DNA of 64,000 nucleotides, taken from Planctomycetota bacterium (GTDB lineage Bacteria; Planctomycetota; Planctomycetia; Gemmatales; Gemmataceae). A program made the translations under genes and the position numbers. The first letter of the stretch is position 1. Every line of letters starts with the position of its first letter. A model generated the notes under the pieces. The model made no database searches and had not been told where the DNA came from. It worked only from the letters and a program-made list of their open reading frames with translations. This document shows, one piece after another, positions 18,401-28,012 of this stretch. Location: assembly GCA_021809185.1 (NCBI GenBank), contig JAKBAI010000002.1, forward strand, positions 1 to 64,000, read 5' to 3'.

Positions 18401-20096
18401 GTTGAATGCTCAATCGATTCTTGGTGGACAAGGTCTGCAAAATCAGGGAGCGAACGGTAATGGTGGAGATCCTGCTGATCCTGCAGGAGGGGATGCCAAT
18501 CAACCCCTTTTAACTCGAGATATGCTTAACTCGCTTGGATACTACCCAGCGGCTCGAGCATTGGTGGTTCGGGGTACTTCACGATTCCACAAACAAAATA
18601 ACTCTCGGCTCAATTATAAATCGGGTGACAATGCTGCGGCTAGTTTGCCGATTCCACCCAAAAAAGATAAATTAGCTATGGGACAAGGACCGAAAGGGAA
18701 TCCTGGTCTCAATAAGAATCCAGGTAAAAATCCTGATCAGCTTGTCAAAATCAATCCACCTGCCAAAAATCTGGATCCAAAAGAGATTTGGAATGATGCC
18801 GTTGCCAAAGAAGTTACTGACCCAGGCTTAATCATTGCCTGTTCGGATGCTCTGGCAAAACTGCATAAATTCAAACACGCTGCGGAGCTTTTGAAAGCTA
18901 GTTTGCGAAAAGGGCTTACCCCAGAACCTTGGGCACAGGAAGCTTTGGCTCTTGCTCTTGAATCTAGCCAGGGTTCTCAGATCGAGTTGGAACGAGCTAA
19001 AGTATCCGGTATCGATCTAGATCCACAGAATGCTTCTGCTTATTTGCGAGCTGCCAAAGGGCTTGCAGAGATCGGACAACCAGAACGGGCAATCGCATTC
19101 TGCAAACAGGCATCCATGCTGCAACCAGAAATTGCCGATCCCTATCTCGATTCTCTGAAATATGCAGAAAATTTGAAGAAAGTCGATCCGAATCTTACCG
19201 CTTGGGCTGCTCGGGAAGTACTGGATCGAGAATGGCTGCAAGATACCAGTGAATTCCATAAATTGGCCAAGGTTCACGTACAAAATCTGATTAATAAATT
19301 ACAGAAGAGTGATCGGGGCCAGGAAGTTGGCAAGCTGCAAAAAGTACTTTCGGATTCTAACCAGCGGGATCTGGTCATTCAATTGCTCTGGTCCAACAGC
19401 GCAGACCTAGATTTATCTGTTCTTGAACCAAATGGTTCGGTCTGTTCTTATAACCAGAATAGGACTACAGGAGGTGGTACCCTGGATAGCGATAGTTTGG
19501 CTCAGACCGATGGGGATCATCGGGAACAGTATACCGCTGCTCAAGCCTTCTCCGGTGTTTATCAAGTTCGCGTTCGCCGAGTGTGGGGTAAACCTCTTGG
19601 CAATAAGGCATCAGTTAAAGTTATTCGCAATCAGGGCACACCCGAAGAATCAGTTGAACTATTTTCACTGGATCTATCCAAAAAAGATAGTTTGACCATT
19701 TCGGTCGATAAAGGTCGCCGCGTTGCTCTGGCACAATTACCCCCTCCTGCTGTAGGACTAACTGTCAATCGGAAGCCTGATGAAAACCAGGATGTTATGC
19801 GTAAGCTTCAGGCAATGACTCAACCCGGTTTCTCCGGTTTCGATGGGGGCTTTGGTTCTGCTACCAACAGCTTGACCTCTTCCGCTCTTAACCCGAACGA
19901 AGTGGTTCCGATGATCGGTCTTAAATATCAGACTCAGGTTTATCCTTCGATTTCAACGGGAATGCAGCTACAAGCAAGCATTGAAGTTGCCAATGGTACC
20001 AAAGGTTCCAATATGACGGTACGCCCGATTTACGAAACCTTTTCTAAGAAATCCACAGAAATTAAACTAGATCTGATTCCTGGTGGTGAAAGCTAA
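15432..20096 (+). CDS. giant von Willebrand A-domain protein with Gly-rich, repeat and DUF2135-like regions
   Basis: 1554 residues. A signal anchor is at 8-28. A VWA domain at about 90-290 carries a canonical MIDAS start (D99-T-S101-A-S103, DxSxS). Coiled-coil and P/G-rich sequence lie at about 440-640. About residues 790-870 resemble a short secretin-N-like module (LTEQLNATYIVRRDFIEIT). A Gly/Phe/Gln-rich stretch covers about 880-975. Helical repeats of TPR type lie at about 1120-1290, and about 1310-1430 is a DUF2135/YfaP-like domain (LLWSNSADLDLSVLEPNG). It is probably exported and membrane-tethered, binding metal and a protein ligand through the MIDAS; the role is unknown. AGGAG precedes the ATG by about 10 nt, and a strong terminator follows the gene. 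Confidence 0.85.
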   Translation: MNVIYRLKIITAITLVAAIITGAWLWALDSKDNKGIPKLSKVDTIFESKIQNDVNAGKFTNLSVVSYQGPDQSRYVAWQVQPKLDPVPARPRDVAILVDTSASQSGRPFQLAKSITREFVREAAQTAPGDRVNIWTVNIPQASQSLTKGFVNVQDKSLSKSLDALDEEYPSGAVDLKTTLEKVAQEFSGKNSRQQVILYLGDGESAYHALTEKDRYTLSDKLLGSKISFFAVPLGLNIHSKNIHSLVSSTGGAVVRFFGDEVRKDSELSVQPFIARINKTMSVPVLLPTDFKFQIEVEGFFPTKLPPLRADSPTLVLARLKDSFPKEITATLTGKILDKEVKLNLSEKVPASSADHFFLANMFRQWQKSPYPDAPALLRSDRTLALSFEQSRIATEELRIQGEWALNSGRNDIAKEMFMAVKQIDPMDREAVAGLNLLDKINRGELSREQLNAIQGIEKTIKNGSKTALQDIDKKNEVPKTAPPKGGSNLPPKGNSGAGTGNLLAQEQARRAVIEQQMNLMVEETLRRARSLFANKDPDGAKQIIMQQRDSVAANPDLSDKVRKILDVKMEALLSEIGKRAADIKQQLANERESVARAKEKLLKIEEKSAREEQIRDRIRAFSTLMNQARFEDAYREALVLQQESVNKGEPIPIEAQAAYQIGQAANNYREARELVRIREDRFLLTMMQVERSHIPYPDEPPVHFPPAKVWREMVNLRKKYATTDFQGDLPEAQERRMNNLRQALNRPIVLEKEISGSLKEIVDILEEVSTPPEAKKDSSLAVKILINSAKLQAAKGDATAKIEDEQVRLPKLTGASLSTALRLLTEQLNATYIVRRDFIEITSAEAALREKVIGVYPVEDLVVPIPNSVNQMALRQSVSILGQTFSLGGGFTGQPIAGAFGGFGGFGFGAAGFGAGIRGQAGIQGGQQNVGALFQGQNVNLGAGGGITGFGGGNLGQFGNLGGQFGFQGGNQSTILVSLIQQLIAPGEWLNAQSILGGQGLQNQGANGNGGDPADPAGGDANQPLLTRDMLNSLGYYPAARALVVRGTSRFHKQNNSRLNYKSGDNAAASLPIPPKKDKLAMGQGPKGNPGLNKNPGKNPDQLVKINPPAKNLDPKEIWNDAVAKEVTDPGLIIACSDALAKLHKFKHAAELLKASLRKGLTPEPWAQEALALALESSQGSQIELERAKVSGIDLDPQNASAYLRAAKGLAEIGQPERAIAFCKQASMLQPEIADPYLDSLKYAENLKKVDPNLTAWAAREVLDREWLQDTSEFHKLAKVHVQNLINKLQKSDRGQEVGKLQKVLSDSNQRDLVIQLLWSNSADLDLSVLEPNGSVCSYNQNRTTGGGTLDSDSLAQTDGDHREQYTAAQAFSGVYQVRVRRVWGKPLGNKASVKVIRNQGTPEESVELFSLDLSKKDSLTISVDKGRRVALAQLPPPAVGLTVNRKPDENQDVMRKLQAMTQPGFSGFDGGFGSATNSLTSSALNPNEVVPMIGLKYQTQVYPSISTGMQLQASIEVANGTKGSNMTVRPIYETFSKKSTEIKLDLIPGGES

Positions 20097-20137
20097 TTGC
20101 AACGACTTGATTCTTAGTAACTGAATTGTAATTTTGA

Positions 20138-20170
20138 ACGAGTATCCCAAAATGGATACTCGTTTTTTTT
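20138..20170 (+). terminator. rho-independent terminator of the VWA gene
   Basis: Perfect 10-bp stem (20138-20147 with 20154-20163), loop CAAAAT, followed by a run of seven T. It starts 42 nt after the stop codon. Confidence 0.9.
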
Positions 20171-20873
20171 CTAAATGTGTTTAAGATGTTCTTAAGGTTC
20201 ATTGTAAAATAGATCAGATAATTATTGTTCATTAACCTGACTCTTAATTTGTAGAATCATCTCGAATTTATTGCAAATCGTCGCATGATTCACCGGCTCC
20301 AGTGTTGAGAATAATTCTGAGAAGATCCATGAGTATCGTTGACGACTAAGCAGATTCATGGATCACAAAGGGGGAAGGATGTTGGTGTGCTGATCAATGC
20401 AAATCGGTTAGTCCAACATCGGTTCCGATTCCTAAAACTCGACTCGGAGAGTCGAGCGACAATGAGCAAAGATAAGATTTTTATAAACTCAGATCTTAGT
20501 AATTTTTATCTCTTATGTGTCTCTTAAGTATCTCTTTTGAGTCTCCTTGAGGAGCCTTTCCTTGATCTTCTATAATCATTGCACTATGTACGCTTACCAT
20601 TCATTTTAATCTTTCTTACCATTATTCACGTTCTCTTCGAATATCTTCATTTTTCGAAGACTAAATCGGTCCGGATTTGTCTGGTATATATTCCGATTCT
20701 TATTTGTGTATATTTACCAGCTTGCTCACTTGAAAATTTTATCAAATTGGCAATTTTCTAGAGATAATTTTTCTGCATGGCACCGATTTATTCTCTCATT
20801 TTTCTCTTGCAAATATTTAGATCAAATCATATTTCTAGATTGTTCTGGAGAGTGATTTATATAAGGTAGCTTG
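20171..20873. other. intergenic region with an 11-bp tandem repeat
   Basis: No credible gene. At 20507-20550 four 11-bp units (TATCTCTTATG, TGTCTCTTAAG, TATCTCTTTTG, AGTCTCCTTGA) lie in tandem. The remainder is AT-rich leader of the CBS-PP2C gene. Confidence 0.55.
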
Positions 20874-22064
20874 ATGAAGAAAATCTCTGTTCAAGATGTT
20901 ATGATGCGCGAGCCGGTATGTGTGTTCCCAGATGCGAAGGTGTTTCAAGTCCTGGAGCAGATGAATCAAAAACGGATTGGGGCGGTACTGGTAACAGATG
21001 AAGACCAAAAATTACTAGGGATATTTACCGAACGTGACTTTTTGCGCCATGCCATTAACGTTTCGAATTCGAACTGGGAAAATGTGGTGGTTGCGGATTG
21101 GATGTCCCCGCAACCTTATACGATCAGTCCGCAAGCGAGCTGGGAAGATGCTTTTGAAGGGATGGATCGGCTGAGGGTTAGACATCTGCCTGTTGTTGAT
21201 CAGCAAAAAGTAATTGGAATCGTCTCTTCTCGAATATTAATGAAGTATCGGGGAGATATATTGAATCAAGCGGTGCAACAGCGCGTTGATGAATTGAAGC
21301 AATTAAATGAACAATTAATTGCCAGAGATTCTGAATTGACATATTATTTGAAAACAGCGGCTCGATTACAGCGTCAGCTCGTTTTACCTAAGCAACCTCC
21401 GCAATGGCAAGGGTTTACATGGGGAATTCATTTTGCTCCACTCGATCCACTGGGAGGGGATTTTTATGATTTTATCCAGCATGATGATAATCATCTCGGG
21501 GTGTTGATTGCCGATGTTTCCGGCCACGGCTTACCTGCGGCGATGATTGCTATATTAACACGTTTTGTTTTTCAAGAGATTGCCACAAGATCTCTCTCAA
21601 CGGGGCAAGTATTGGCAACCATTAATCAGCGTGTTTGTACGATGTTAGAAGAGCGATTTGTTACAGCTTTTTATGCAATCTTCAATCGTCAGAATCAGCA
21701 ACTAACCTATTCAAATGCGGGCCATCCTTTTCCTTGTCATTATATTGGTAAAACGGGTAGTACCAATCATCTTTCTGCTAGGGGTTATCCATTGGGGATT
21801 GCCCACGATGAAGTATATCGAGAAAAAACGATCGACTTTGAAAAAGGGGATCGCATTGCATTTTATACCGATGGAATAATCGATTGTTGTAATGAACGGG
21901 GAGAATCGTTTGGCGATGACCGATTCATGCGAATTCTTCAAGAAAATGGATCAGCTCCAACAACCGATTTATCTAAAAAGTTGCTATTCGAATTAAAGCA
22001 ATTCCAAGGAAATTGCCGTGCTATTGATGATGTCACATTATTACTGATGGGGATTGACGTCTAG
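20874..22064 (+). CDS. CBS-pair / PP2C (SpoIIE-type) serine phosphatase
   Basis: 396 residues from ATG 20874; an in-frame TTG directly before it is less likely, because AAGG stands 7 nt before the ATG. Two CBS repeats (about 7-60 and 72-125, with GIFTERDFLRHA and GIVSSR) form a nucleotide-sensing Bateman module. A short coiled-coil linker (about 130-165) leads to a SpoIIE/RsbU-type PP2C phosphatase (about 180-395), with metal-binding motifs GGDFYDF and VLIADVSGHGLPAAM, then FYTDGIID and a final IDDVTLLL. Such enzymes dephosphorylate anti-anti-sigma factors; here a CBS pair replaces the more usual receiver or PAS input. No STAS protein or anti-sigma kinase is nearby, so the partner is unknown. 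Probably cytoplasmic. Confidence 0.9.
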   Translation: MKKISVQDVMMREPVCVFPDAKVFQVLEQMNQKRIGAVLVTDEDQKLLGIFTERDFLRHAINVSNSNWENVVVADWMSPQPYTISPQASWEDAFEGMDRLRVRHLPVVDQQKVIGIVSSRILMKYRGDILNQAVQQRVDELKQLNEQLIARDSELTYYLKTAARLQRQLVLPKQPPQWQGFTWGIHFAPLDPLGGDFYDFIQHDDNHLGVLIADVSGHGLPAAMIAILTRFVFQEIATRSLSTGQVLATINQRVCTMLEERFVTAFYAIFNRQNQQLTYSNAGHPFPCHYIGKTGSTNHLSARGYPLGIAHDEVYREKTIDFEKGDRIAFYTDGIIDCCNERGESFGDDRFMRILQENGSAPTTDLSKKLLFELKQFQGNCRAIDDVTLLLMGIDV

Positions 22065-22327
22065 CTAAGTAGATATTTCTTGAGTTTGAAATAATCTACT
22101 CAATTCACGGTTGATATTTGATATTCGAAAATCCCGAACATTGACAAAGTAAGACAAGGATTCTTGGGTGTCTGGGAGATAGATTATCTAGAACGGCTAT
22201 TCTAACTTTCAACGACAAATTAAGGCAAGCATGATAAGCCTATCTATAAGAGATCTTTCATTAGGAATCTAGTTATTGAGACTTGTCGATTGATCGAAAA
22301 TAAAGACGAATTCTTTGACTTGTGCTA

Positions 22328-22365
22328 TGGGTAAGCTGGGACCAAATCTGATTCCAGCTTACCCA
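22328..22365. terminator. 12-bp perfect hairpin between convergent genes
   Basis: TGGGTAAGCTGG (22328-22339) pairs perfectly with 22354-22365 across a 14-nt loop. It lies between the convergent phosphatase and oxidoreductase genes, so a bidirectional terminator is likely, although no T-run follows on either strand. The rest of 22065-22392 holds nothing recognisable. Confidence 0.55.
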
Positions 22366-22392
22366 ATCATGTAAACATAACAGGTTTAGAAA

Positions 22393-23952
22393 TTAGCTTT
22401 TGGCAGGGTCTTTGCCATCGATCCATGGTCCTTCCAATTTTTGATATTCGGGAGGAACAAGAACACTACCACTATCTCCACCTTTCCAACCGATAATTTG
22501 ATTCGGTTTCCCTCGAACTTTACTACGTGCTTCCAGTTTGGTCGCCCAGCTCGCATCGGCTTCCTGAACCACTCGGCGCGATTTATCCCAGAATAATACT
22601 TTACCATTGCGATAGCTCTGAACCCCCATATTCACAGTGGTGAATGCCGCGGCTCCTAATTCCGGAGTGCTGAGAGTATCCCGTTTACGAGCGCGGACAC
22701 AATCGAGGAAATTTTCCCATAGAGCATAGGTAGCATTGCCTGATTTCGGATTTTCAAACTGATGTACTGGAGCCGAGAAACCTTGAGCAGGTTTTGCTGG
22801 TCCCCCTTTAATCTCTTGGCCAAATACTTGGAAGCCTTTGATATAGTCTCCGCCCCCCAGGAATTTTATCGTTGCCAGTCGACCGCGAATAATTTCTCCT
22901 AATTGAGTATCATTGCACATGGTCGCGGAGATGATTAATTGACAACCTTCATCATAATCGGCAACAACGGTGGCCACATCGGGCACGTCGCGATTATCGT
23001 ATTCTAAGTAGAGACCACCCGCGCCAACAACTCGACCAGGGAATCGCACACCCATTGCAGAAATTAAGTGAGTGGTTTGGTGGACAAATAGGTCTGTAAA
23101 CATCCCACCGCCAAATGGCCAATAACATCGCCATTGAGCCCACACAGCGCGATCGAATGGCATGTTCTCTGGTGTTGGACCTAGAGGTTCCCCATTCAAC
23201 TTGAATTTATGTCCCAACCACATATCCCAATCGATTGTTTTGGGGGTCATCTCCCGTTTCAAAGGATAGTAGCGCCATTGCCCAACTAACGAATTCCGGT
23301 AGTAGCTAGTTTGTCCTTGCAAGACGTGACCAATTTTCCCTTCGGCAATATATCGATAAGCTTCTAGCCATGTTGGGTCGGCCATAGATTGAACACCAAC
23401 CGTCATAACACGGTTGTTCTTTTGAGCGGTATCCACAACCGCAATTGCTTCGGTTATGGTTCTCGTCATCGGTTTTTCGCAGTAGACATCTTTCCCGGCA
23501 TTCAAGGCATCAATAGTCATTTTGGCATGCCAGTGATCGGGGGTAGCGACAACAGCAACGTCGACCTCTTTTTGATCAAGGATTGTTCGATAATCTTTGG
23601 TCGCTTGTTTCTTATCATCGGGGTTGAGGCCGCATCGTTTGGCAGAAGGAATCAGACCACGCCCTTTTTTATTGCCCAATGCTTGGTCGCCATCCCACAC
23701 ATCACACACGGCTACCGGTTTTACTAATAAGCCTTTTTTCTGCATTTCTAGAATGACATCGATATGTTGTTGGCATCGACCACCAACACCTAGAAAAGCG
23801 ATATTGATTGTTTCGTTGGCATTTTTTACACGCGCATAACTTGCTGCATCTAAATTGGCTACGGACGTTGCTGCAACACCAGCAATTCCTGTTACCACAG
23901 ATGTTTTCAAAAAGTCTCGACGATCGACAGAAGTTGTTGATTCTGTTGACAT
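22393..23952 (-). CDS. Tat-exported Gfo/Idh/MocA-family oxidoreductase
   Basis: 519 residues. The N-terminus carries a twin-arginine-like signal (DRRDFLKTSVVTGIAGVAA, about residues 10-28). The NAD(P)-binding Rossmann start reads INIAFLGVGGRCQQH. EKP (YCEKPMTRT) is the conserved motif of the family. The C-terminal part is typical of planctomycete members that act on sugars or sugar derivatives outside the cytoplasm. The substrate is unknown. AAGGAG stands 8 nt before the ATG. The gene is single, with gaps of over 300 bp on either side. Confidence 0.92.
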   Translation of the reverse strand: MSTESTTSVDRRDFLKTSVVTGIAGVAATSVANLDAASYARVKNANETINIAFLGVGGRCQQHIDVILEMQKKGLLVKPVAVCDVWDGDQALGNKKGRGLIPSAKRCGLNPDDKKQATKDYRTILDQKEVDVAVVATPDHWHAKMTIDALNAGKDVYCEKPMTRTITEAIAVVDTAQKNNRVMTVGVQSMADPTWLEAYRYIAEGKIGHVLQGQTSYYRNSLVGQWRYYPLKREMTPKTIDWDMWLGHKFKLNGEPLGPTPENMPFDRAVWAQWRCYWPFGGGMFTDLFVHQTTHLISAMGVRFPGRVVGAGGLYLEYDNRDVPDVATVVADYDEGCQLIISATMCNDTQLGEIIRGRLATIKFLGGGDYIKGFQVFGQEIKGGPAKPAQGFSAPVHQFENPKSGNATYALWENFLDCVRARKRDTLSTPELGAAAFTTVNMGVQSYRNGKVLFWDKSRRVVQEADASWATKLEARSKVRGKPNQIIGWKGGDSGSVLVPPEYQKLEGPWIDGKDPAKS

Positions 23953-24300
23953 GGTTGAACTCCTTACTAATAACTTAAACGAAGCACATGAATCCGATCC
24001 GGTATCGCATCAATGATTTCGTTATTGATCTCATATAAATATTAAGGACAATATGGAGTGGGGATCTCTGAGGTTTCAGTTGTCGATTTAGATCCAAATA
24101 TGTATTCAGATCAAATCATAGGTGAGGCAATTAATGGTTTCACAATTTCAAATCAGTGATTTCGTAAAATAAAATTCAAATAGAGAATGGTCATATTCAC
24201 TAAAACAATTTATAAATCCTTGGAACCACAAGGATGATGTTTACAATAGATAAGGATAATTCACATTCGATCTTATCTGCAGAATTAAGAATGAAAATTA
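23953..24300. other. intergenic region, nothing recognised
   Basis: AT-rich DNA between two minus-strand genes. A weak 7-bp inverted repeat (AGATAAG at 24248-24254, CTTATCT at 24272-24278) could end the mRNA of the esterase gene; no T-run follows. Confidence 0.4.
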
Positions 24301-25173
24301 TTATTTTGCTTTTTCATCAGCCAATTTTTGTTCCAAAAGCCAAGTGAATAATTCTTTGGTCGCATAGGCAGCATCCCAAGAATTATGTCCAACTCCAGAG
24401 AATTCGGTGTATTTTGGTTGACCACCTGCTTTTTTAATTGCATCTATCATGGATTGAGATAGTTTAGCAGGAACCACGGGATCTGCTCCACCATGGAAAC
24501 ACCAAATAGGGATATTTTTAAGTTTTTCGGCATTTTTCACATCGCCTCCTCCACAAATCGGAACAATAGCTGCCCATAATTTCGGATGCGCCGAAGCAAT
24601 ACTCCATGTACCAAATCCACCCATGGAAAGTCCTGAAAGATAGATCTGTTTCTTGTTTACTTTATACGTTTTTTCGATTTCGGCTAAAATAGCTAATGCG
24701 TTTTTCCCATCGGGGGATTCCGCTAACCATCGTCGCGGGATCGGTGTTTTCATATCACTGGCTTGTGGAAAAATCGCGATAAACGGAAATGTCTTTTCTT
24801 GTTTGCGAATCGCTGGCCCAAGACCTACTTTTGCCTGTCTTTTCCCATCAGACCCAGATTCCCCCGCTCCATGCAAAAAGAGAATGACTGGATATTCTTT
24901 ATCCCCTTTATAATCGTGTGGGACAAATACAATATATTTGAATTCTTTTCCTTCGGAGTTTTTATACACCCGATCCAAGAAACCAGTTTCCCCAGCGATT
25001 ATTGTCGAATTAAAATTAGATGCGGATATCATAATAATCGATAGGATGATGAATTTTGATAGGGAGGTAACTAAATTGGATTTCTGTTGAATACCGCATT
25101 CCAAAAGTAAAAATCGTTTCCAATTTCTCTTGTCAATCGATGGAGTTAGTAATTTCATAAGTTTACCATTCAT
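24301..25173 (-). CDS. secreted alpha/beta hydrolase (PHB-depolymerase/esterase-like)
   Basis: 290 residues; starts at residue 1 or residue 6 are both possible. A hydrophobic segment near residues 42-58 may be a signal peptide behind a long basic head. Catalytic elements are GLSMGGFG (nucleophile Ser), GGADPVVP (Asp) and GVGHNSWD (His). The oxyanion strand reads PVILFLHGAGESG. The pattern matches the polyhydroxybutyrate-depolymerase/prolyl-oligopeptidase-like esterases common in planctomycetes. The natural substrate is unknown. It follows the Gfo/Idh gene on the same strand but at a distance, so co-transcription is doubtful. Confidence 0.88.
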   Translation of the reverse strand: MNGKLMKLLTPSIDKRNWKRFLLLECGIQQKSNLVTSLSKFIILSIIMISASNFNSTIIAGETGFLDRVYKNSEGKEFKYIVFVPHDYKGDKEYPVILFLHGAGESGSDGKRQAKVGLGPAIRKQEKTFPFIAIFPQASDMKTPIPRRWLAESPDGKNALAILAEIEKTYKVNKKQIYLSGLSMGGFGTWSIASAHPKLWAAIVPICGGGDVKNAEKLKNIPIWCFHGGADPVVPAKLSQSMIDAIKKAGGQPKYTEFSGVGHNSWDAAYATKELFTWLLEQKLADEKAK

Positions 25174-26471
25174 TTGTTAGACTTCGTTAGAATATCTTGT
25201 ATCTTTCAGAATATCACGATGAATTCATAATGGAAAGTACAAGTTCCAAAATAATTTTGAATTTCTCTCTTCTAACTCTCATTTTTGGAGATTTATTTTG
25301 TTATGATGGAGAGATTATCTTGACTAATTTACCTGAAAGCTCGTCCTGAATAAAAGACTGATCCTAGATAGTGATGACATTCTGACTTCAGTTTCTGTCA
25401 TTTAAACGGATGATATATTCCCATTTACTTTCATGTTGAGCGATATAGTTGTAGAGCTATCCACCTCGGAGATTATTCATTTTAGATTGATGAGATTAGA
25501 TTCATTTATCACTGAATCTAATTCATTCCGTAATGGCTAATCAATGATTAATCGATTGATTTCAGATTTCGAAAGTCGATTTGTTTGAGTGATGATTTTC
25601 ACTCATAAGAGAAAGATTAATTACCTCATGTTAATATTGAAAGCTCGAATCAATATCTTTTCTAAGAATGTTGTTTCAGCAACTTGAATGATTATAGCCA
25701 TTGATGAACTGAGTAAACGATTCGCATTCTGACCATGAAAGGATGAAATATTAGGATCATCCAACGATTTATCGGATGGGATAAAATTCGATTTCGGGAG
25801 CACTTTAAGTCTAGGATCGATTCTCGATCGATCCGATTTAGGCAATTAATATTGAGAGTTACCTTAGTATGGTGCATTTGTTCGGCAATAATCTTGTTCC
25901 AGGGTCGGAGGATCGATCGCAATGGATAATTCAAATTGATTCGAACGTGGCATTGAGGATGAGGAAACCGGAATTGATTTTCTACTCGATCTTAGCTGTT
26001 TCATGATGTAAGTATTGGTAAATACTCCCTGCTGAACCAACAATTTATCTTTCTGTTATCAATGAATCCTGCTAAGCAAATGAAGCGAGATTTGCCAATG
26101 TCAATCAATGAATCGAACTGTGTTTGAATCGATGTTAGTGGGGGATTCTAGGAGTACCATTTTATTTCGATTCGATGTAGATATGAATTTTTAGATCGAC
26201 AACATTTTTACGAATCGGGCTTTCACGTATCCCCCGAGTTAATCTCATGATTGGACTATAAATGATCGCTTTGAACGTAAATTCTCTCAATCGAAACTTA
26301 TTTCGAGGCCCGAAAATTAAGTAAGAATTATATGAGAGGGATATCGGAATGAGTCAATATCTTACAATTCAACTTACTTCCAACTCTTATTGAATAATTA
26401 TGGAGCGTAGTGTTGATGGAAAAAGTGATGGTGGTGTTTATGGAAATGCTGGATTGCTATCAAGAATGAAA
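25174..26471. other. 1.3-kb gene-poor region
   Basis: Contains only short overlapping ORFs around 25621-25934 on the minus strand, with unbalanced composition and no Shine-Dalgarno sequence; I do not accept them as genes. No repeat, RNA or mobile element was recognised. Confidence 0.4.
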
Positions 26472-26546
26472 TCGGGGCGGGCAGATTCGAACTGCCGACC
26501 TCCTGCTCCCAAGGCAGGCGCGCTAACCAAACTGCGCTACGCCCCG
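26472..26546 (-). tRNA. tRNA-Pro (anticodon TGG)
   Basis: 75-nt cloverleaf on the minus strand. The acceptor stem is fully paired (CGGGGCG with CGCCCCG) and the discriminator base is A. The D-arm region contains AGCGCAGTTTGGTTAGCGC. The anticodon arm is CCTGC-CTTGGGA-GCAGG, giving anticodon TGG. The T-arm contains GTTCGAATC. CCA is not encoded. It reads the CCN proline codons, mainly CCA and CCG. Confidence 0.97.
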
Positions 26547-26622
26547 TTTCGAAAATTATCTTATACAAAATATAGGATTTTGGAAAGGGCTATTGGTTCA
26601 CTTTCATAATTTAATTTTTTAG

Positions 26623-26642
26623 CTCCTATTAACTCCTATTAA
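26623..26642. repeat. 10-bp tandem repeat, two copies
   Basis: CTCCTATTAA occurs twice head-to-tail between tRNA-Pro and parB. Confidence 0.6.
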
Positions 26643-26749
26643 CTTGCGCTATCAGTTATTTATCCATTCTTGAGACTTTTGATTGATGGAGACAATATTC
26701 TAATATAAAATCCCCATTCAAAATCAACTCATTTACATCTGGGATTCTG

Positions 26750-27634
26750 TTATCGGCGAAGAACATGGAGAATTCGCTCAAAATCGTCATTGGAATCAAA
26801 CGAAATGACGATTTGACCTTTATCCTTTTCTTTGATTTTGATTTCCAATCGTGTTGAAAATCGGTGGCGAAGTTCATCTTCAATTTCGATGACATGAGGA
26901 CTTTTCTCAGCAGGATTTTTTGGATCTTTATCTGATTCTTTCTTTGAATCTGGATTATTCTGTTCTTTGATCTGCTTGACTAGAGTTTCTAATGCCTTGA
27001 CCGATAATCCTTTTAACGTAACTTCTTTTGCGAGCTGAATCTGTTGAACCGGATCGGCAAGCCCCTTTAGAATTTTTGCATGCCCCAAACTGATTTCCCC
27101 TTTACGAATCGAGGTTTGCACTTCGACGGGAAGATTTAGAAGATTGACAAGATTGGTTACGGAGGTACGATCAATTCCCAATCGATTTGCTAGAGCTTCT
27201 TGAGAGATGCCGAAACGATCGAGATAGTCTTTGAATCCTTGAGCCTTTTCAATTGGGTTCAAATCAGTTCGTTGAATGTTTTCAACTAGGGCAACTTCCA
27301 AGACCTGTTGATCATTGAAATCGACCACGCTCACGGGGACTTCTGTTAAGCCAACTACTTGTGCTGCTCGGAATCGTCGTTCACCTGCTATCAGTTCATA
27401 TTGTCCGCTATTGACCCGCACGATCAATGGTTGCAGAATTCCATGATTGCGAATACTTTCACTCAATTGAAGTAGATCGTCATCATCAAAATCCTTTCTT
27501 GGTTGATTTGGGTTCTGCTGAATTGTTGTAATTGGCAGAGTGAGACGTTGCGAATTTTCGATCTCACTTAAATCCCCATTTTCTCCCAACAGCGCAGATA
27601 AGCCCTTGCCTAATCGACTCTTGTTTGCTTCCAT
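26750..27634 (-). CDS. parB: chromosome partitioning protein ParB
   Basis: 294 residues from ATG 27634, chosen because GGAGG stands 10 nt upstream and the protein then begins MEANKSRLGKGLSALL, the usual ParB head. An in-frame upstream ATG at 27658 is less likely. The N-terminal CTP-binding domain (about 30-125) has NPNQPRKDFDD and the GERRFRA box. The central helix-turn-helix (EALANRLGIDRTSVTN) contacts parS. A charged linker and a C-terminal dimerisation domain follow. ParB spreads from parS near the origin to help segregate chromosomes. A parS-like site lies about 380 bp upstream. parA/soj is normally adjacent but is not present in this window. The start on the leader side argues against the gene belonging to an operon with its neighbours. 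Confidence 0.95.
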   Translation of the reverse strand: MEANKSRLGKGLSALLGENGDLSEIENSQRLTLPITTIQQNPNQPRKDFDDDDLLQLSESIRNHGILQPLIVRVNSGQYELIAGERRFRAAQVVGLTEVPVSVVDFNDQQVLEVALVENIQRTDLNPIEKAQGFKDYLDRFGISQEALANRLGIDRTSVTNLVNLLNLPVEVQTSIRKGEISLGHAKILKGLADPVQQIQLAKEVTLKGLSVKALETLVKQIKEQNNPDSKKESDKDPKNPAEKSPHVIEIEDELRHRFSTRLEIKIKEKDKGQIVISFDSNDDFERILHVLRR

Positions 27635-28012
27635 TCTCTTCTGTTCCTCCATAACCATTTTGAAGTTAGTGATTCATCTCATCGAATGGATCCATTTCGG
27701 ATGATTCGATATCTATTTTTGATCTGTAATTGTATCGATGCTATTGGTTTGAAATATCCCTAAGCGATCCATCAAGATCCAGATCGATCATATCAATTAC
27801 ACAATGGGACCAATCCTATTCACCCTTAGATATATACTTACTTATTCACTTGTCGGTCTTATTCACTTACCGATGTCAGCTCTCGATATTCATGAATCCG
27901 CTATGTGTTTGGTTGTTCCTTCTTCTGATTAGAGTAAGTGATTGAACGACTTATCGTGTAAGTCCCTAATGTTTTTAAGTTCGGTATATTTCTAATCTTA
28001 TCCATATTACCC

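Noticed and set aside
25621-25934. Two overlapping minus-strand ORFs
   Set aside because: Overlapping frames, no ribosome site, unnatural composition; no family recognised.
26400-26609. 69-codon plus-strand ORF
   Set aside because: It runs across the antisense strand of tRNA-Pro.
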